A DNA stretch of 64,000 bases from Hondaea fermentalgiana (lineage: Eukaryota > Sar > Bigyra > Thraustochytrida > Thraustochytriidae): contig NPFB01000117.1 of assembly GCA_014084085.1 (NCBI GenBank), positions 595 through 64,594 of the forward strand. Reading direction: 5' to 3'. This document shows, one piece after another, positions 27,459-38,300 of the stretch. Position 1 is the first letter of the stretch. Each line of letters begins with the position of its first letter. Both the position numbers and the translations under genes were made by a program. Below the pieces are notes generated by a model, which worked only from the letters and a program-made list of their open reading frames with translations, made no database searches and was not told where the DNA came from.

Positions 27459-28463
27459 ATGGAGAAGAAAGATGACTCCGCGGGTCCTGCCAAGGTTGCA
27501 GTTTTTGGCGTCGACCTTTCGTTCATGAGTTCGCAGGCGCAGCTGTTGACTCTTGCCTTTGGCAATCTCTCCTGCTCCATCATGTTCGCGCTGCTGCAGG
27601 AAAAGGTGTTCATGATTGAAGGAGCGCAGCACGGCTTTGTCTCGCTGCTGACAACGCTGACTTTTGCCCTCTGCGGCTTCATCGAGTGCGTTGCCACGGG
27701 CGACACGAAGCGGCGCGCGTCTTTGCAAGACTACGCCAAGCTGAGCGTCTTCACCTTTGGAGGTATCTTGTTCACCAACTGGAGTTTGACGTACTTGAAC
27801 TATCCGGTGCGTGTGCTTTTCAAGAGCTCCAAGGTTATCCCTGTCATGATTGTTGGCGTCTTTTTGCAGGGCAAGCGCTTCACGCGCGCCGAGTACCTTT
27901 CGGCCTTCGTGCTCGTGACGGGCATTTCTCTCTTTGTGCTGGGCGATTCGCAGGCTTCACCCAAGTTTGATTTGATCGGCATTGTCCTCATCACGCTTGG
28001 TGTGCTTTGCGACGCCATCACCTCCAACTACGAAGAGCGCTACTTTTTCAAGCAGCTGCAGTGCTCCCAGGCCGAGGTTATGATGTACGCCTCGCTCTTT
28101 GGCAGTGTCTGGGCGGTGGCGCCCCTCGTGCAGAGCGGTGATCTCTTTACAGCAATTGCCCATGCGGCAAAGAACCCGTCCGTTGTCACCTACACGGCCA
28201 TGTTCTCCGTGCTCGGCTACACGAGCAGCATCTTCGTGCTCGTTCTCATTAAGCACTTTGGCGCGGTCAATGCGGAGATTGTCAAGAGCTGCCGCAAGGT
28301 CTTCACCATCATCTTTTCCTTTATGCTCGTTTCCAAGCCCATCACCTCCATGCATGTTCTCGGCGGCTTCATCTTTACGCTTTCCATTGTGATTTCCGTC
28401 TATGTTAAGAAGAACAAGCAAAAGGGCAAGAACAAGCCTTCGCTCAACTCGTCCGTCGCCTGA
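27459..28463 (+). CDS. SLC35B-type nucleotide-sugar / PAPS transporter (UAA family)
   Basis: 334 aa with about nine or ten membrane segments, typical of Golgi/ER nucleotide-sugar antiporters. NYPVRVLFKSSKVIPVMIVG, NYEERYFFK and the final VLGGFIFTLSIVISVYVK match the SLC35B2/B3 (PAPS transporter) branch of the UAA family. The likely substrate is therefore PAPS, the sulfate donor, but a UDP-sugar cannot be excluded. The Lys-rich end (KKNKQKGKNK) resembles an ER/Golgi retrieval signal. The last roughly 130 bp are copied at 30605-30719 in a tandem duplication. Confidence 0.87.
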   Translation: MEKKDDSAGPAKVAVFGVDLSFMSSQAQLLTLAFGNLSCSIMFALLQEKVFMIEGAQHGFVSLLTTLTFALCGFIECVATGDTKRRASLQDYAKLSVFTFGGILFTNWSLTYLNYPVRVLFKSSKVIPVMIVGVFLQGKRFTRAEYLSAFVLVTGISLFVLGDSQASPKFDLIGIVLITLGVLCDAITSNYEERYFFKQLQCSQAEVMMYASLFGSVWAVAPLVQSGDLFTAIAHAAKNPSVVTYTAMFSVLGYTSSIFVLVLIKHFGAVNAEIVKSCRKVFTIIFSFMLVSKPITSMHVLGGFIFTLSIVISVYVKKNKQKGKNKPSLNSSVA

Positions 28464-29400
28464 TTCTCTTTCTTCGCTCGTACGCTCGCTTACTCTTACT
28501 GTCACTGCACAGCAGGAGTAAATGAGAATCAAGAAAAAAAATTCCCAAGCTGCAAACAGCCACGCCTCTGGCATTTTGACTTGTACGCGCGTGAATACAT
28601 TGCACTCACAATAGTTCTGATAAACCTGCCGTTATTGACCACTCTCTTTATAGAATAACGCAAAAGATGAATGTGAATGTTCGAGAGTTTGGTCTGATTG
28701 TATCATCGCAAGAGCGTTCTCCCTATAGATGGCCGCATTTATCAAGCACAAGCTCAAATTGATTCATTCAACTTGCATAACCATGTTCATGTGCTCATTT
28801 TCGGTCTGATCTGTCGAGAACACTCTAAAGAAACCCAATCACGTCAAATACCCAAAGGCCGTCGTGAACACGGACGGCTCTTCTCATGGTGCATGGACTA
28901 CCGGGTGGACGATCCGGAAAATCCGGCCACCACTTGTGCCATGGACGACCACGGTGAAGTTCGCTTGACCCGTTTCAGGAGAGCCACCATCACAGCAGCT
29001 GTAACCGTTGGAGAACGATGATCCATGCACGTTCTCCATGTAACCGTCGGAGAACAACCCGCCGTATCATGTGACACGTTCTCCATGTACCCGCCGTATG
29101 CACGGTCCGAGTCTCCTCAAGAACGAAGAGACCATCTCCTCGCAGAGGCTCGCGACGCCCTCGACCTCTGGTCAGCGATTGAAGCAGCGCGGGACAGAGA
29201 AAAGGCAGAGGCGCGAGGTGAACGCGCAAAGCCGCCAGTCGGGCCTTTGCGCGAACAAGCTGGCGAGCGGGCTCTTCGGCCGAGCGAATCGTGAGTGGCG
29301 AGTTTGGCTACCTCGCGAACAAGAAGAACTCTCGAGCTCGCGACCGAGCTAGCGTGCGCCGGACACTCGCGAAGCGCCTGCGCGCATAGAGCGTGCAAGG
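28464..29400. other. Intergenic region, transporter and first Rab18 copy (duplication unit 1)
   Basis: About 940 bp matching 30720-31775. It contains the likely transporter 3' UTR and a Rab18 promoter. Open frames in it are not conserved between the two copies, so none is called. Confidence 0.5.
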
Positions 29401-30327
29401 ATGCTTGAGGATGACCCGTACGACCACCGCTTCAAGCTTGTTTTGATTGGGGACTCGATTGGCAAGACCAGGTACGTCATGCGCCAAGAAAGAATTGAGA
29501 AAAGAACGCACACGTAGTCAGGTTGCTTGCTTTCTATTATTTTCTTACTGCAGACAGACTTGTTGCTTTCCTTCTTGCAGGCAAGAGACTGATTGCTTGC
29601 TTTCTCGCGATAGATGGCTTGCTTTCTCGCTGGTTGTGTCTGCATGTGTGCACGAATGGGCGCGATGACGCTGTTCGAGATGACTGGAGTAAATGGATCA
29701 ACTGACTGGCCGACTGACGTTTTCTTTTCGCACAGCATTCTGCTCCAATTTACGGATGGAACCTTTGCCGCAGATCAAAATGCCACCTGTGGCGTAGACT
29801 TTAAAGTGAAAATGCTGCAACAGGGAGGCAAGACGATCAAGGCAACGATTTGGGATATGGCGGGCCAGGAAAGGTTTCGCACGATCATGAGCGCGTACTG
29901 CCGCGACACACAAGGGATTATCCTCATGTACGATGTCACGCATCGTGGCTCTTTCGAGGGGGTGAATCAGTGGCTCGAGGAAGTCGGCAAGTGTACTCCA
30001 GGTGGCACCAAGGACCCAATTCTTGTTCTTGTAGGCAACAAGGCTGACCTTGAGGAGCAACGAAGGGTGTCTACGCGAGAAGGTGAGGCATGTGCGCGTC
30101 AGCGTGGCATGCTCTTTTTCGAGACAAGCGCGAAAACAAAGCTCGGCGTCAAGCAGATGTTCCAAGAGCTCGTCCAAAAGATCCTGGACAGTCCAACACT
30201 TCTGGAGGGGACTGTTGCTAGCGGCGGAGCTTCTCGTTCAGGTGGAATGTCCTCGTCAAACATGGAGGCAGGCCGGACTCAGGCCGAAGAGGAGGGCAAT
30301 GATTTCTGCTTGTGCAGAATTACATAG
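29401..30327 (+). pseudogene. Rab18-like GTPase, tandem copy 1, with damaged P-loop and lost prenylation end
   Basis: Exon 1 29401-29471, exon 2 29736-30327, donor GTACGT, acceptor CACAG; the joined frame is open (220 aa). Relative to the copy at 31776, one codon is missing in the P-loop: GDSIGKT instead of GDSGVGKS, so the GxxxxGK[ST] spacing is broken. DTAGQE has become DMAGQE, YYRGAQG is YCRDTQG, and NKVDL is NKADL. The stop after the C-terminal CC is lost, giving FCLCRIT, so the Rab prenylation motif is gone. It may be a decaying copy or an expressed nucleotide-binding-deficient variant. The intron and first part of exon 2 are nearly identical to copy 2. Confidence 0.75.
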
Positions 30328-31775
30328 CAGAGCATAGGAAAGCAGAGCAAACAAGAGCCGAGGAAGAGAGAGAAAGAGAGTGAGACTGGACTGACAGTGA
30401 AAGTCAAGCGACCTTGATTGAGCGAGACTTTGCTTCGCGAAGCTGAGCTGACCCGTGCGTCGACGGCGCATTCTGTAGATTGAGAAAGACAGGGTCATTC
30501 TCGCAAGACGCTGGACCACGGTGCGCCCGCCACCTATCATATGAAAGCTCTGCTTTTGTCTCTCATTGTCAAGCATGGTTCCGAGGCCAATCTGCATGAA
30601 TGTTGCCAAGCCCATCACCTCCATGCATGTTCTCGGCGTCTTCATCTTTACGCTTTTCATTGTCATTTCCGTCAATGTCAAGAAGAACAAGCTCTCGCTC
30701 AACTCGTCCTTCGCGTGATCCCCTTACTTCGCTCGTACGCTCGCTTACTCTCATTGTCAGCGAACACGAGGAGTAAATGAGAATCAGAGAAATTGATCTC
30801 CCGAGCTGCCAACAGCTAGGCCCCTGGCATTAAGACTTGTACGCGCGTGAATACATCGCACTCACGATAATTTTGATGACGCTGCCGTGATTGACCACTC
30901 TCTTCATAGAATGACGCAAAAGATGCTTGTGAATGTTCGAAAATTGATCTGATCGTATCGTCGCGAGAGCTTTCCTGCCTACAAACTGCCGCATTCATCA
31001 AGCGCGTGCTCAATTTGATAGGTTCACCTTGCTAAAGAATTGCATGACCATGCTTGTTTTCTTATTTTCTGTCTGATCTGCCAGGAACACTTTAAAGAAA
31101 GCCGGTCACGTCAAATACCCATAGGCCGTCGTGAGCAAGGCTCTTCTCATGGTGCATGGACTTGGTGTCGCTCTCCGCGTAGACGATCTGGAATATCCGG
31201 CCTCCACTTTCGCCATGGACGACCACGGTGAAGTTCGCTTGACCCGTATCAGGAAAGCCACCATCACAGCAACGCTTACCGAGCTTACGCAAGGCATCCA
31301 AGATTTTAATGAGCACTTTCTCCAAGTAGGGCGATGCTCACCAATCAATCAATCGATCAATCAATCCAATTTTTCATCCTCGGTGATAGTAGGCCTAGCC
31401 CTGTGACCGCCGGAAAACAACCCACCGCATTATGCACGTTCTACTGCATGTTCTTGTTTGCTCGGCGTTTAGCGATGACGTGTGTTCAAGAGCGAAGCGG
31501 AGACCAAAACCCTCTCAAAGACTCGCGACGCCCTCGACCCCAGGACGGACGAAGCAGCGCGGGACAGAGAGAAAAGGCAGAGGCGCGAGGTGAACGAGCG
31601 CGCAACGCCGCCAGTCGGGCCTTTGCGCGAACAAGCCAGCGAGCGGGCTCTTCGGCTGAGCGAATCGTGAGTGGCGAATTCGGCTACCTCGCGACGAGAA
31701 GAACTCTCGAACTCGCGACCGAGCCAGCGTGCGCCGAACACTCGCGAAGCGCCTGCGCGCAGAGAGCGTACAAGG
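30328..31775. other. Duplication junction and intergenic region before intact Rab18
   Basis: Contains the 3' end of unit 1, the junction at 30604/30605, the transporter fragment, and the Rab18 upstream region. TAGGCCTA is at 31389-31396 and TCAATCAATC repeats are near 31342-31365. No complete gene. Confidence 0.5.
30605..30719 (+). pseudogene. 3' fragment of the SLC35B-type transporter gene
   Basis: Matches the last 131 bp of the gene at 27459 with scattered substitutions and an 18-bp deletion between two AAGAACAAGC repeats. It still encodes most of the final helix and the stop but has no start or upstream part. It marks the left end of duplication unit 2. Confidence 0.85.
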
Positions 31776-32689
31776 ATGCTCGGGAACGACCCGTATGACC
31801 ATCTCTTCAAGCTTCTTTTGATTGGGGACTCGGGCGTGGGCAAGTCCAGGTACGTCGTGCGCGCAGAAAGAAATGAGAAAAGAGCGCACATGTAGTCAGG
31901 TTGCTTGCTTTCTATTATTTTCTTCTGCAGACAGACTTGTTGCTTTCCTTCATGCAGGCAAGTGACTGATTGCTTGCTTTCTCGCGATAGATGGCTTGCT
32001 TTCTCGCTGGTTGTGTCTGCATGTGCGCACGAATGGGCGCGATGACGCTGTTCGAGATGACTGGAGTAAATGGATCAACTGACTGGCCGACTGACGTTTT
32101 CTTTTCGCACAGCATTCTGCTCCAATTTACGGATGGAACCTTTGCCGCAGATCAAAATGCCACCTGTGGCGTAGACTTTAAAGTGAAAATGCTGCAACAG
32201 GGAGGCAAGACGATCAAGGCAACGATTTGGGATACGGCGGGCCAGGAAAGGTTTCGCACGCTCACGAGCTCGTACTACCGCGGCGCCCAAGGCATCATCC
32301 TCACGTACGATGTCACGCGACGTGACACGTTTGAGCACGTGAATCAGTGGCTCGAGGAAGTCGGCAAGTATACTCCTGGCGGCACCAAGGACGTAATTTT
32401 GGTCCTTGTAGGCAACAAGGTGGACCTCGAGGAGCAACGAAGGGTGTCTACGCGGGAAGGTGAGGCATGGGCGCGTCAGCGTGGCATGCTCTTTATCGAG
32501 ACAAGCGCGAAAACAAAGCTCGGCGTCAAGCAGGTGTTCCAAGAGCTCGTTCAAAAGATTCTGGACAGCCCAACACTTCTCGAGGGCACTGCTGCCAGCG
32601 GCGGAGCTTCTCGTCCTGGTGGAATGTCCTCGTCAAACCAGGGGGCAGACCTCACCCAGGCCGAAGAGGAGGGCAATGGTTGCTGCTAG
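31776..32689 (+). CDS. RAB18: Rab18-like small GTPase (intact copy)
   Basis: Exon 1 31776-31849 and exon 2 32113-32689 (GTACGT...CACAG), 216 aa. All G-motifs are intact: GDSGVGKS (about 17-24), the DTAGQERFRTLTSSYYRGAQG switch II, YDVTRRDTF (typical of Rab18), NKVDL and ETSAKT. It ends in GCC for double geranylgeranylation. Rab18 acts at the ER, lipid droplets and Golgi-ER transport. The intron falls directly after the P-loop. A second, degenerate copy lies 2.4 kb upstream. An in-frame ATG inside the intron (31991) is not the start because it would skip the P-loop. Confidence 0.92.
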
Positions 32690-33112
32690 ATCAGCATTAC
32701 ATGGCAGAGCATAGGAAAGCAGAGCAAAACCAGTCGAGGAAGAGAGAGAGAGAGAAACTAAACCGACAGTGAAAGCAAAGCGACCTTGATTGAGCTAGAC
32801 TTCGCTACGCGAAGCTGAGCTGACCCATGCGGCGACGGCGCATTTTGTAGATTGAGAAAGAAAGGGTCATTCTCGCAAGACGCTGGACCACGGTGCGCCC
32901 GCCACTTATCATATGAAAGCTCCACTTTTGTCTCTCATTGCAAAGCATGGTTCCGAGGCCTATCTGCATAAATGTTATTCGGAAAAAAAGAAACTAAAAA
33001 AGGAAAGGAGAATTGAAGAATCAAGCGAGCGAATGAGCGATTGAGCAAAGTGTGACCATCGATCTGATAGTGAGTGAGGCGAAGCTTGACAGGGCTGAGT
33101 AGATTAGTGCAA
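32690..33112. other. 3' region of Rab18 and end of duplication unit 2
   Basis: Convergent 3' region of about 420 bp. GAGAGA-rich to 32760, homologous to 30330-30604 until 32976, then unique A-rich sequence. No gene seen. Confidence 0.5.
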
Positions 33113-34237
33113 CTAAAAGGGTCGTTTGTAGCCAGGGTAAGGGAGCTCCTTCTGGCTAAAGAGTTCCTCGCCGTTAATGGCGATCACCGCGGCGCCAACG
33201 CCCAGAATGACGCTCGCAGTGGCGCCAACGACGACAGACCGACGCGCCATACCAGCTACAACGCCAGTGGCAGCGCCGGCCACGGCGGACGCGCCGACAG
33301 TCTGCTTCTCCAACAGAGTGTCGAAGAGGGACTCAATTCCAGTGTACACGACAAAGCCAGACCCGACGACGGCCTGCATGTTAATTGGTTTTGGTGTCCG
33401 GAAAAAGGATCGATCGTCATATCAGCACATTTTCCCGATTGCAATCAAAGTTAGTTTTCGTGCATACATGCATGCAAAAGGCCATCGGACCGAATCGATC
33501 GTGAGCGAGATAGATAGCAGCAAACTTACGCCCTTTGCACCAGCGTGTTTCATGAGCGCCGCAGCGGTAAATTTTGCGTTGTTGGCAGGCGTAAACTGCC
33601 ACGCGTACTTGGCGCCGCCAAGAATGGAACCGGCCGCACCACCGAGACCCTGTGGAATTGTATTATCGTAACGTTAGTTAGACAGTCAGTCAATCAGTCA
33701 GTCAGTCAATTTTTCTCTTTGATACATCATTCATCTATCCGCTCATGGACTGGGAGAAGATAGATGAGCTCAAACAAAGCTGGCTCCGCAGAGCCGGCGG
33801 GTGAGGAGTGTCCGAGAATGAGGATGAAGAGGGCAAGAGAGACAGACTTTGGATTCTCTCTCCTCCTCTCACGGCTGCAAGCAACATTTCTTTTCTTTTG
33901 TTTTTTGTTGCTGCGGCCGCGCAAGAGAGAGAGAGAGAGAGAGAGAGAGCAGCGTCGCAAAAGAGGTGGCTATAGAAAACATCTCGCGAGTAGCCTCTAC
34001 TTCTACGCGCACCTCCTCGCGCCGCGCCGCGCCGCGCCACGCCGCCCCGCTGAAAGGGCGGTTCGCGGCAGGCAGACAGGCAGGCAGGCGGCTTGTCGTC
34101 GTCTCATCTCGCCTCGTCTCATCTCATCTCATCTCGTCTCGTTCCTGTCTCACGCGGCTCCGCGGGCGGGTCGCACGTACCGCAGCCTGCAGGACGCGGG
34201 GCACGAGGTCCATGTCGCGGTTGTTCCCGTGCGTCAT
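33113..34237 (-). CDS. Small mitochondrial membrane protein, Tim17/NDUFA11-like, three exons
   Basis: Exons (minus): 34181-34237, 33530-33649, 33113-33373, with GTACGTG/GTAAGT donors and CACAG/TGCAG acceptors; all phase 0. The joined 145-aa protein reads MTHGNNRDMDLV... GLGGAAGSILGGAKYAWQF... and ends PYPGYKRPF. It has three or four Gly/Ala-rich hydrophobic segments like the Tim17/Tim22/Tim23 fold, which includes complex I subunit NDUFA11 (B14.7). FTAAALMKHAGAKG and a length near 145 fit NDUFA11 best, but the match is weak. The first ATG (34237) and MDLV (34213) are both possible starts. Intron 1 (531 bp) holds a GA repeat and is much larger than other introns here. Confidence 0.7.
33923..33949. 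repeat. GA dinucleotide microsatellite
   Basis: About 13 GA units in the first intron of the Tim17-like gene. Confidence 0.85.
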
Positions 34238-35381
34238 CGTCTCCTCGGCGCAGCGCAGCGCAGCGAACCTCCAGGCGGTCGAGTCCGAGCGCTTTTGCGC
34301 GGCCTCCCTCCGCCGCCTTGCCGCGCTGCTGCGCGCTGCTTCTCTCTAGCCGCCTTTTCGCGGCCCTTCGCGGCGCCATTCCGCACTTGCGCGCCGCCCA
34401 TACCCCACTTGCCGCGCCGCCTATACCCCACTTGCCGCGCGCCGCCGCAGTCCCGAGCAGCCCCGCCGCAGTGCGCGCGCCGCCTTAACCCGCGCCGCGC
34501 AAGTGCAACTATTCCCGCGCCCGCACTTTCGCAGCCGCTCCACGCAAATGCACTATTCGCGCCGCGCCCGCCCACTTAAGGCGGCTTCCGCGCGCGAGGC
34601 GCCGCGCCCGCGCGCAAAGCGGCCTATTCACAGCCTTAGGTCCCTTCCCGCCCGCCGCGAGACGCGGGGGTGTGCACTCGGCGCGAGAGGGTCCGGAGCG
34701 GGACCTCGTGTCACGGTTTTTCGCCATCTTGGCTCGCGCCCGCGCCCGCCCGCCCGCTCGCTCGCTCGCTCGCTCCGGGCGNNNNNNNNNNNNNNNNNNN
34801 NNNNNNNNNNNNNNNNNNNNNNNNNNNNNNNNNNNNNNNNNNNNNNNNNNNNNNNNNNNNNNNNNNNNNNNNNNNNNNNNNCGGGCGAGGCGAAGGCGGG
34901 CAGAGAGGGAGGGCCTCCTCGGAAGTCCTTGCTGGGCGAGGCGAACGCCCGCCCCCGGGCCCTCGGGAAGCGCAGGCGCGCCGGGAGGAGGGAGGCGAGA
35001 GACGCTCGCCCGAGGCCGCGCGGACGGACGCGGCCGTGCGGACCGCCTTTCTGGGAGGCCTCTCCGCACGCCTGTCGCAAGCGGGCGAGCGAGCGAGCAG
35101 GCAGGCAAGGCAAGGCTGCGAGCCAGCCCAGGCACCATATCGCTCCTTGTCTCCAGGTCCAGAGCAAGCAAGCACGAAGCAAGCACGAAGCACGCACGCA
35201 CGCACGCACGCACGCGAAACCAAGTGCTCCAGCGCGTAAGAGCCTGAGACGGACACGCCGAGCGAGCGAGCCAGACAGACAGGCCAGCGCCAGGGTTCCA
35301 AAGCACAAGCGAACGAGAAAGCGTTAAAGCGAGAGCGACGCAGGCACCATTTTCTGGTTCTCGTGCTGCCGGCCCCCCTTC
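34238..35381. promoter_or_regulatory. GC-rich divergent region with assembly gap
   Basis: Between the Tim17-like gene (minus) and the LRR-PP2C gene (plus). Very GC-rich, with GCTC/GAGC runs flanking the gap, CGCACGCA repeats at about 35192-35215 and GAAGCAAGCAC repeats. From 34551 on there is no ATG on the plus strand (gap aside). Open frames across the N run are meaningless. Confidence 0.4.
34782..34881. other. Assembly gap (100 N)
   Basis: Exactly 100 N, the usual placeholder for unknown size, between CGCTCGCT-type repeats that probably broke the assembly. Confidence 0.99.
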
Positions 35382-38300
35382 TTGCTGCGGAAAGGCGCCG
35401 TCCCCGACGACGACTCCGATCCGGCGAGGGGGGGTCCTGCCAGCAGTGGCAGTAACAGCAGCAACGGCAGCGACAGCAGCACCAGTCGAGGTCAGAAAAG
35501 ATCAAGGAATCAAAAGAAAGCAGCAACACATTCCACAACAGATCCAGGCGACCAGACTGACACGAACGCCTCGGCAAACACATTCTCCACGCAAAACCGC
35601 CTTCCAAACACCCGAACATCCTCCTCGGCTACCACCGTCAGCGGGGGTGGCGGAAGTGATCCAGGTCTGTCCACCGCGCCCATCCTCTCGAGACATCAAC
35701 GACATATAGACAACACAACGCAAGCACAAGCACAATCTTCGCGAAGACAGGAACCACAGAATCAATATAGATTTACGAGCAGGTTCCGCTTTCCCCAGCG
35801 CGCACAGTCTGCGCCCGTGAGGGAGGAAGCGGGCGCGTCTCTTCAAGGACCTCGCCGAGCCAACGGCAACGATACCAACCCGTCCGACGTGACACTTGAC
35901 GCTGACGTTGTCGACCCAGAGCTCTCCATTGACACCGAGCCAATTGGCTTCAACGGCGAGCTCTTTCTAGAGGTTGCACCATTCGAGCAAGGCTCTCGGT
36001 CACCTATTGACCAGTTCGGTCTCGCTACACCACAGGCGTACCGCGCAAACAGGCTCTCTCTACGCACAGTCGACGAGGAAGAGCTCGAGGCGTTAAATCT
36101 CCAGAGTATGGGCGCTTGCCATGGTCGCGCCAGCGACCTTGGACCCGGAGCCTCTGGCCCGGGGCCCGGAGGTGTTTTTTCCGAAGTCGATCGAGCAAAG
36201 GCGTCCATGGTCATGTTTTTCAACAAGGCTAAGAGACTGGCCATTGAAGACGCGCGACGTGGCCAAGAAAACGACGCAGCCGCCTTGAGTCCCGAGTTCG
36301 ACCGGTTGGTAGTCAGCAAAATTGAGCAAGGATGGCAAGAGGCGCATCGCCAGGACAAGTCGAGTATTGATCTCGACTTTCGGCAGCAACGGGCTATTAT
36401 TGGCGAACACGGCTCAGTTGCCATCGCACATCTCGTTCATGACGGATGCGATATTCGTGCGCTTTCTCTTTCAGACTGCGGCGTGACCCACCGGGCCGTG
36501 ATGATCATCGGTGAAGGCTTGCGCCAAAATTGCACGCTTGTCTCTCTCGATCTTTCACATAATGTTCTTGGCAAGCGCGGTGTGCGCAATATTCTCAAGT
36601 ACATGCGAAAGAACCATACCCTGACGACTCTCAATCTCAGCAACACCAGCATCGATGAGGAGTGCGCTCATTCCCTTAGCAACCGTCTCTTGCTGTGTTC
36701 CAATGTGGTCGAGGACCTTGATTTATCGCATAACAGCCTCAACGATCGTGCGCTAGAGGGTCTTGCGCACGCACTCGCTTGCAACCACCGGATGCGTAAA
36801 CTCAATATTGAGGGTAACGGTGGCCCGTCTCACGCCATCCGCGTGCAGCGGCTACACCGAAGAATAAGTGATAGCAGCGCAAACAGCTCCAACAGCAACG
36901 GCGGCGCAGGCGTCGGCACCCCAAATGGGAGCGAAGCCGAAATCGCCTCTCAGGGCTGGTCCGCCGAGGAGAGCACCATTCGCATCCAAAAATATCTCGA
37001 GCGTAACAATGTCGCGGCTGCCGTTCTCGATGACTTCTTTGCCACGCTCGCGCTTCCGGGATCGGGCTCGCAGGGATCGCGAAATGGAATTCCTGGCGGA
37101 GTCAATGGCGCGGAGAAGAAACCCGCCTCACGCAGCCAAGTGTTTCTCCGTGCCATTGGATCCGCGGCCTCTTTAAATTCACGCAAGAAAACCGACACCG
37201 CCGCCGAGGCCAGCACGATACAGTCCTCTGGCAACGGCGCTGGAGGCGACGCACAACATCATCACCAGGACAACGGCGGCGGCGACGATGACGAAAGCGA
37301 AGAGTATGATTATGGCTCGTTCGTCGGTGTCAACCGGGCAAGACCCTTGATGAGCGGAAGCAGTAGCGTCGCTGGCGACGTTGTCGGCGGCGATACCACG
37401 TCGACACCAACGCAGGATATGTCGAGCGGAGGCGGTGGCGGAGGCGGGCACAGCTCTCACGCCATGGCCACCTTTGGCAAACGGAGTTCTTCGGATGACT
37501 CCAATAAGAGCTTTGGCTGGATGCGTCCTGACCAGCAAAGCGATAAGGCAAGCATGCTTGCTGCGGCCCTCACGGGATCGGTATCTCCAGCCCCTGCTCC
37601 ATTTGCCGGAGAACCGGGCCAACTCATGTTTGCCGATTCCTCTCGACTCAATTTTGGTTTTGCCGAAACACGCGGGCGGCGCGCGACCATGGAAGACGTC
37701 ACCCTTTTGCGTGAGAACTTTGGGGCCCGGCAGTCGGACTTTCTTTTTGGTATCTTTGATGGCCACGGTGGCGTAGAATGTGCCAAATTTGCCCAGCGCT
37801 GGCTTCCCGAAGTACTACAGAACGAACTTGCAGCCGCTCTCGATGCGCATGAGGCTGCGAATCGCGACGCTACTGTCACCATGTGCATGGCTCGAGCCTT
37901 TCGTGGGGTTCAAGCCAAGTGCAGGTACCTGAACATTATGAATGGCAGCTGCGCCGTCATCGCGTACGTTTCCGGGAGTGATCTCTACGTTGCAAATCTT
38001 GGCGATTCGCGTGCGCTCCTCGTGGGGCCCGATCAGTCGACGCGTCAGCTCGGGCGCGTCATTAAGCCTCTAGACGCCGAGGAGCTCCAGCGCATTGACG
38101 AAAGCGGCGGATTTGTGTCGAATACAGGCCGCGTCTGCGGCATGCTCGCCGTATCGCGCGCCCTTGGCGACATTGAGTACAGTCCAATTGTGTCTTCGGA
38201 GCCAACCTTTGCGGTGCACCATTTTGACTGGTTGCCCGCCCTACCAGCATTTGACGCAGCGCGCTACGCCTGGCTCGTCCTCGGCTGCGACGGCGTATGG

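Larger units (their letters stand above)
28333..32976. repeat. Tandem segmental duplication (unit 1 28333-30604, unit 2 30605-32976)
   Basis: Unit 1 starts in the 3' end of the transporter (CCAAGCCCATCACC at 28333) and ends after the first Rab18 gene. Unit 2 starts with the same 14 bases at 30605 and ends after the second Rab18 gene at the equivalent TGTT (32973-32976). Units are about 2.27 and 2.37 kb, in direct orientation. They differ by many substitutions and by small indels; unit 2 has an extra TCAATCAATC block near 31342-31365. Confidence 0.9.

Noticed and set aside
31991..32689. Rab18 start at the ATG inside the intron
   Set aside because: Omits the P-loop exon; GT-AG splicing from 31849 to 32113 restores the full Rab18.
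34503..35327. Frames crossing the first N gap on both strands
   Set aside because: They include the 100 unknown bases and have no ATG on the plus strand.
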